NCBI GenBank assembly: GCA_003225615.1
Contig: QIAS01000330.1
Coordinates: 1-16,574, forward strand
Origin: Acidobacteriota bacterium
GTDB lineage: Bacteria; Acidobacteriota; Terriglobia; Terriglobales; Acidobacteriaceae
DNA: 16,574 nt
Reading direction: 5' to 3'
Below, piece by piece: positions 13,332-16,574 of the stretch (positions within the stretch are counted from its first letter, which is position 1; every line of letters starts with the position of its first letter). The notes beneath the pieces were generated by a model. That model was not told where the DNA came from, did no database searches, and saw nothing but the letters and a program-made list of their open reading frames with translations. Made by a program: the position numbers and the translations under genes.

Positions 13332-13625
13332 ATGTCGCTGGTGGTGAAGCTAGAAGACGATCTTGGGGAGCGAGGAGAATGGGTCATGCTGCACGGTGTG
13401 ATTCCCGCCCACACCGAGCGCGACTTCCCGCTGCTCCGCTCTATTGATCCTTTCGGGAAAACGGTCTTCAACCACCTCCAAATGGAGACCTTCCTGGAGG
13501 AATGGGAGAGGGTTCGGGACCGCGCGCGCGACGAGTCACAAAAAGAGGCCTGGGGCAAAATCAAAGAAATGGCACGGACCTGCGAAAATGACCGCGACCT
13601 TTATTTGCGTTTCGTCGGCCATTGA
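13332..13625 (+). CDS. 97-residue hypothetical protein
   Basis: I prefer the ATG at 13332 (MSLVVKLEDDLGERGEWVML), giving a compact, charged, soluble protein with a long predicted helix (METFLEEWERVRDRARDESQ, then EAWGKIKEMART) and the end RDLYLRFVGH. The frame is open back to 13197, but the upstream codons look non-coding. GAGAGGCG upstream of the start could serve as a weak ribosome site. I recognise no family. It converges with ruvA, with 19 bases between the stops. Confidence 0.55.
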   Translation: MSLVVKLEDDLGERGEWVMLHGVIPAHTERDFPLLRSIDPFGKTVFNHLQMETFLEEWERVRDRARDESQKEAWGKIKEMARTCENDRDLYLRFVGH

Positions 13626-13644
13626 CGGCCTAAAGCGGTCCCAC

Positions 13645-14238
13645 CTACTTCGACAGCGCCGCCAGACTTTCCCGGAACAGTACCTCAAACGAGCCGCTAG
13701 CCTTCCCGTTCCTATTCGCGGATGCCAGAGCCCGCTCGGCCGAAGCGCGCTGATATCCCAGGTTCAGCAACGCAGAGAGCACATCTTCTTCTACGGGACT
13801 TGTCGCCACTGCTTCGGAAATCTGTCCCGGCTCGGCGCTCGGCAGCTTGTCCCTTAATTCCAGAACCATGCGTTCCGCCGTCTTCCTGCCGATCCCCGGA
13901 ATACGCGTAAGGCGCGCCACATCATTCCCGCGAATCGCTCCGACCATCTCGTCGGCGGGCATTCCGCTCAGAATCGTAATCGCGAGTTTCGGCCCAATAC
14001 CACTGACGGTAATCAGCTTTTCAAACAATTGCTTCTCCGCCGGCCGCAGAAATCCATAAAGCGCAATCGAGTCTTCCCGCACATGCGTATGGATATGCAA
14101 CGCCACCTCGCTGCCTACAGCAGGCAAATCAGAAAAGGTCGGCACGCTGATTACCACGTCGTAGCCGACGCCGCTGGTCTCTACCACCGCCTGATTGGGA
14201 TGTTTGGACAACAATCGACCACGCAGATGGGCAATCAT
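13645..14238 (-). CDS. ruvA: Holliday junction branch migration protein RuvA
   Basis: 197 residues from ATG 14236-14238 (MIAHLRGRLLSK), close to the 203 of E. coli. It has an N-terminal OB fold (1-60), two helix-hairpin-helix motifs (LITVSGIGPKLAITIL at 75-90 and LTRIPGIGRKTAERMVLEL at 110-128) and a C-terminal domain III (150-197, DVLSALLNLGYQRASAERAL) that contacts RuvB. RuvA tetramers bind four-way DNA junctions and load the RuvB motors. An ORF continues 40 codons further upstream, but the family start is clear. Here ruvA follows ruvB by about 79 bases, the reverse of the common ruvA-ruvB order. Confidence 0.96.
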   Translation of the reverse strand: MIAHLRGRLLSKHPNQAVVETSGVGYDVVISVPTFSDLPAVGSEVALHIHTHVREDSIALYGFLRPAEKQLFEKLITVSGIGPKLAITILSGMPADEMVGAIRGNDVARLTRIPGIGRKTAERMVLELRDKLPSAEPGQISEAVATSPVEEDVLSALLNLGYQRASAERALASANRNGKASGSFEVLFRESLAALSK

Positions 14239-14317
14239 GCTGCCGCCATTGTAGCCGCAGAATTTGGTGAAATGGTAAGGAAGGATACCCGCCGGGGAGG
14301 CTGGGTCCGAAATGCTC

Positions 14318-15361
14318 TTAGAACAGCGAACTCTGCCGCCGATTCGGAACAATCCCAAAGTGCTCGTAAGCCAGCTGCGTAGCTACGCGACCCCGCGATG
14401 TACGGTTCAAAAACCCAATCTGGATCAGGAAAGGCTCGTAAATCTCCTCGATGGCATCCGATTCCTCAGCCAGCGCGGCGGCCAAAGTATTCACCCCTAC
14501 GGGACCGCCCTGATATTTCTCGATGATGGTCAGCAGCAGCTTACGATCAATCTCATCAAACCCATGCCGATCCACTTCCAGCATCTGCAGCGCGGCCTGC
14601 GCTGTCGGCAAATCGATCTTTCCCCCGCCGCGAACCTGCGCGTAATCGCGCACCCGCCGTAACAGCCGGTTGGCGATGCGCGGCGTGCCCCGCGAGCGAC
14701 CGGCAATTTCCAGAGACCCCGCCCGATCGATCTGCACGCCAAGAATCTCCGCCGAACGCTCCACGATAATGCGCAACTCTTCGTGGTTGTAAAATTCCAG
14801 CCGCAGCATTATCCCGAAACGCGAGCGCAGCGGTGCCGAAAGCAGACCTGCCCTCGTGGTTGCGCCAATGAAGGTGAATGGCTTCACGTCCATGGTATGA
14901 GTGCGCGCCGAAGGCCCCTGCCCGATCATGATGTCCAGCTTGTAATCCTCGAGCGCCGAATAAAGAATTTCTTCCAGGGCAGGCTGCAGCCGGTGTACTT
15001 CGTCAATAAACAGCACCTGCTTGTCGCGCACGTTGGTGAGAATCGCGGTTAAGTCGCCCTTGATCTGCAGCGTCGGGCCCGACGTTTGCTGGAAGGCTAC
15101 CCCGAGTTCATTCGCAATAATGTTGGCGAGTGTTGTCTTTCCCAGCCCCGGAGGACCGTAAAGAAGAACATGGTCCAGCGCCTCACCCCGCGACCGTGCG
15201 GCCTCAATGGCCACCGCCAAATTTTCTTTGACCTTGGATTGTCCGATGAACTCGCCCAACCGTTGCGGTCGCAGCTTAAGTTCAAATGAGGAATCGTCCT
15301 CGACCGGCGCCGCTGATACCAGGCGCTGGTTCAGATTGGGAGTGTTCTTGAGAGTAGCCAC
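14318..15361 (-). CDS. ruvB: Holliday junction branch migration ATPase RuvB
   Basis: 347 residues. The AAA+ core has Walker A GPPGLGKT (69-76), Walker B with DEVH (120-123), sensor GATTRAG (166-172) and the arginine-finger region PLRSRFG (177-183); the C-terminal winged-helix domain contains [18 protein letters not shown] (224-241) and ends near the EYLRTxxGR-like stretch [19 protein letters not shown]. RuvB hexamers drive branch migration of Holliday junctions together with RuvA. The N-terminus carries about 20 extra residues compared with E. coli. The start ATG is at 15359-15361. ruvB precedes ruvA on the minus strand; ruvC is not in the window. Confidence 0.97.
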   Translation of the reverse strand: MATLKNTPNLNQRLVSAAPVEDDSSFELKLRPQRLGEFIGQSKVKENLAVAIEAARSRGEALDHVLLYGPPGLGKTTLANIIANELGVAFQQTSGPTLQIKGDLTAILTNVRDKQVLFIDEVHRLQPALEEILYSALEDYKLDIMIGQGPSARTHTMDVKPFTFIGATTRAGLLSAPLRSRFGIMLRLEFYNHEELRIIVERSAEILGVQIDRAGSLEIAGRSRGTPRIANRLLRRVRDYAQVRGGGKIDLPTAQAALQMLEVDRHGFDEIDRKLLLTIIEKYQGGPVGVNTLAAALAEESDAIEEIYEPFLIQIGFLNRTSRGRVATQLAYEHFGIVPNRRQSSLF

Positions 15362-15442
15362 TGGCCGGATAGTACCAGTTCTCCGTTGTGAGTTGCCAGA
15401 TGACAGTTTGGCTTCAACCCGCCGGGGCGACTTGGTTGGCCG

Positions 15443-16393
15443 CTAATTATTAGGTCCCCAAATACCCAGTCTCACCCCGTGTAGTTTCTTTGCGTCAAAC
15501 CAGGCAAACTTCTGTCCGAACCAGGTTATGTTGTAGTTGATGTGGAAGCGCTTTGCCGCGGCATCAAAATTTCCCGTTTGCAGCACAAAGCCCACGGGAG
15601 TCTCTCCGAACTTTTGCAGGCGTTCTGCCAGCCATGAGCGGCCGGGCCTCGGCGAAGCCAGGATCACCGGCTGGCCGGGAAAATACGCCAGCTTGGCGTC
15701 GAAATCCCAATGATCTTCGATTACCGGAGCGGGCCACCCGTACGCTCGCTGAAAAAGCGCGGCAGCTTTCTCCAGATTGTTTACCCCCAGTACAACCACG
15801 TCGATGCCCACTAGGCCGGAATTCTTAACGCTCGCCGAGGTTTGCACGCGCCAATCACGAGGCGTTCGGTCCTGGATAATAAACGGCAGGGTTGCCCCGG
15901 GCGTGCCTGAACCCACGTAGGCCGTGATCCACTCAATAGCCATGCCATCGGGCCGCTTTCGGCTCCCCGATGTTGGTTCGCCGGTGGAGATGCCCAGAGC
16001 CTTCAGCCGCTCGACCTCTTGCTTGATGTCGTTCGTCTCGACCGCCCACGCGCATGCCCCAGCATTCGCAGTCATCAGCTTCGCCCAGTTCGATCCCTCC
16101 ACTACTCCCGGCTTCTGCGGCGCAATCAGCTCAAGATAGGAGCCGTCGTCAAACCCGAGCAGAGCCATATGCGTTCCGCCGTTAGCGTGTGGGCCGCCGT
16201 AGTCGCTGGTAAGACCTATGTGAGCGAATTCCTGCCGCATCGGCTCCAGATCTGCCCCACAAACGGAGGCATGATCCACGTGCAAGGCTATGCTCGACTT
16301 TGAGACTTGACCCATGGTCGGAACTGAGGCAGCAATCACCGCCATCCCGATAAACGTGCACAATGTAAGATGCCACTTTATGGTTAGGCTCAT
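15443..16393 (-). CDS. Exported glyoxalase-like (VOC superfamily) protein
   Basis: 316 residues from the ATG at 16391-16393, preferred because a signal peptide (LTIKWHLTLCTFIGMAVIAASVP) follows directly; a GTG 13 codons upstream is possible. The first domain shows ALHVDHASVCGADLEPMRQEF (about 36-56), THMALLGFDDGSYLELIAP (about 74-92) with His41, His75 and Glu88 at likely VOC metal positions, as in the Glyoxalase_3-like group (PF13468). A second VOC-like half begins at LVGIDVVVLGVNNLEKAAAL. The export signal is unusual for a glyoxalase. The substrate is unknown. It diverges from the partial gene at 16478 and lies upstream of ruvB on the same strand, about 80 bases away, without an evident link. 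Confidence 0.75.
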   Translation of the reverse strand: MSLTIKWHLTLCTFIGMAVIAASVPTMGQVSKSSIALHVDHASVCGADLEPMRQEFAHIGLTSDYGGPHANGGTHMALLGFDDGSYLELIAPQKPGVVEGSNWAKLMTANAGACAWAVETNDIKQEVERLKALGISTGEPTSGSRKRPDGMAIEWITAYVGSGTPGATLPFIIQDRTPRDWRVQTSASVKNSGLVGIDVVVLGVNNLEKAAALFQRAYGWPAPVIEDHWDFDAKLAYFPGQPVILASPRPGRSWLAERLQKFGETPVGFVLQTGNFDAAAKRFHINYNITWFGQKFAWFDAKKLHGVRLGIWGPNN

Positions 16394-16443
16394 GCGCTGC
16401 GGATGGTACCGCAAGCAGCAAGCCAGTTCCACTGCAAAGCAGC

Positions 16444-16480
16444 TTGCAACTGAGAAATGCTGTTCTACAATCCCAGCGTG
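16444..16480 (+). promoter_or_regulatory. Promoter of the right-edge gene; message probably leaderless
   Basis: TTGCAA (16444-16449), a 16-base spacer and TACAAT (16466-16471) are followed six bases later by the GTG start at 16478. No Shine-Dalgarno sequence separates them, so the transcript would begin at or next to the start codon, as proposed for mnmE. Confidence 0.55.
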
Positions 16481-16574
16481 CGAATTACCCTCGTCCGTGT
16501 TGGACTCGTTCTGGTTCTTCTCCCGCTAGTCTGGAGCCAGAACACTCCGTCCGCCCCACAGCCGGCAGCCGACA
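16478..16574 (+). CDS. N-terminal fragment of an exported protein, cut by window edge
   Basis: From the GTG at 16478 the frame is open to the right edge: 32 codons reading VRITLVRVGLVLVLLPLVWS and then QNTPSAPQPAAD. This is a clear signal peptide (basic start, hydrophobic core, likely cleavage near WSQ) followed by a proline/alanine-rich linker typical of periplasmic or outer-membrane proteins. Nothing can be said about function. It is expressed divergently from the glyoxalase-like gene, from a promoter directly abutting the start. Confidence 0.6.
   Translation, partial: MRITLVRVGLVLVLLPLVWSQNTPSAPQPAAD

Overview
The window looks like chromosomal DNA of an Acidobacteriota member (Terriglobia or Koribacter-like). 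The basis is the protein style of YidC, RnpA, MnmE and RuvAB, the many genes for secreted proteins with simple signal peptides, frequent GTG/TTG starts, promoters with a TACAAT -10 box, and short GC-rich hairpin repeats between genes. This is inference; there is no rRNA or other decisive marker. No tRNA, CRISPR array, prophage or complete insertion sequence was found.

Left part (1-3400, all minus strand): the conserved cluster rpmH > rnpA > yidD > yidC > jag, for ribosomal protein L34, the RNase P protein, membrane-protein insertion and a KH/R3H RNA-binding protein. jag runs off the left edge. yidC is split by a frameshift at about 1673. A cluster of small hairpins lies between yidD and yidC and supplies the 3' end of yidD. 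A related repeat fragment appears to sit between rpmH and the core of rnpA.

Middle (3590-8160): a small VOC protein; a gene-poor stretch with one possible 40-residue basic peptide gene and a perfect 13-bp hairpin; a minus-strand pair for a di-heme cytochrome c (CcpA/MauG type) and an unrecognised exported protein; a broken DUF3788 gene; and a beta-carbonic anhydrase.

Right part (8325-16574): mnmE, which carries an extra segment of about 48 residues in its N-terminal domain and lies outside the rpmH-jag cluster; an exported TPR-like protein; a plus-strand pair for an EXORDIUM-like exported protein and an exported six-Asp-box (BNR) protein; a 97-residue hypothetical protein; ruvB followed by ruvA on the minus strand (the reverse of the usual order); an exported glyoxalase-like protein; and the first 32 codons of another exported protein at the right edge, probably read from a leaderless message.

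No clear new defence or biosynthetic system is visible. The best leads are the yidC break with its apparently missing segment, the in-frame insert in mnmE, repeats that have become coding sequence in yidD and perhaps rnpA, and the two pairs of exported proteins (cytochrome plus unknown, EXORDIUM-like plus Asp-box).
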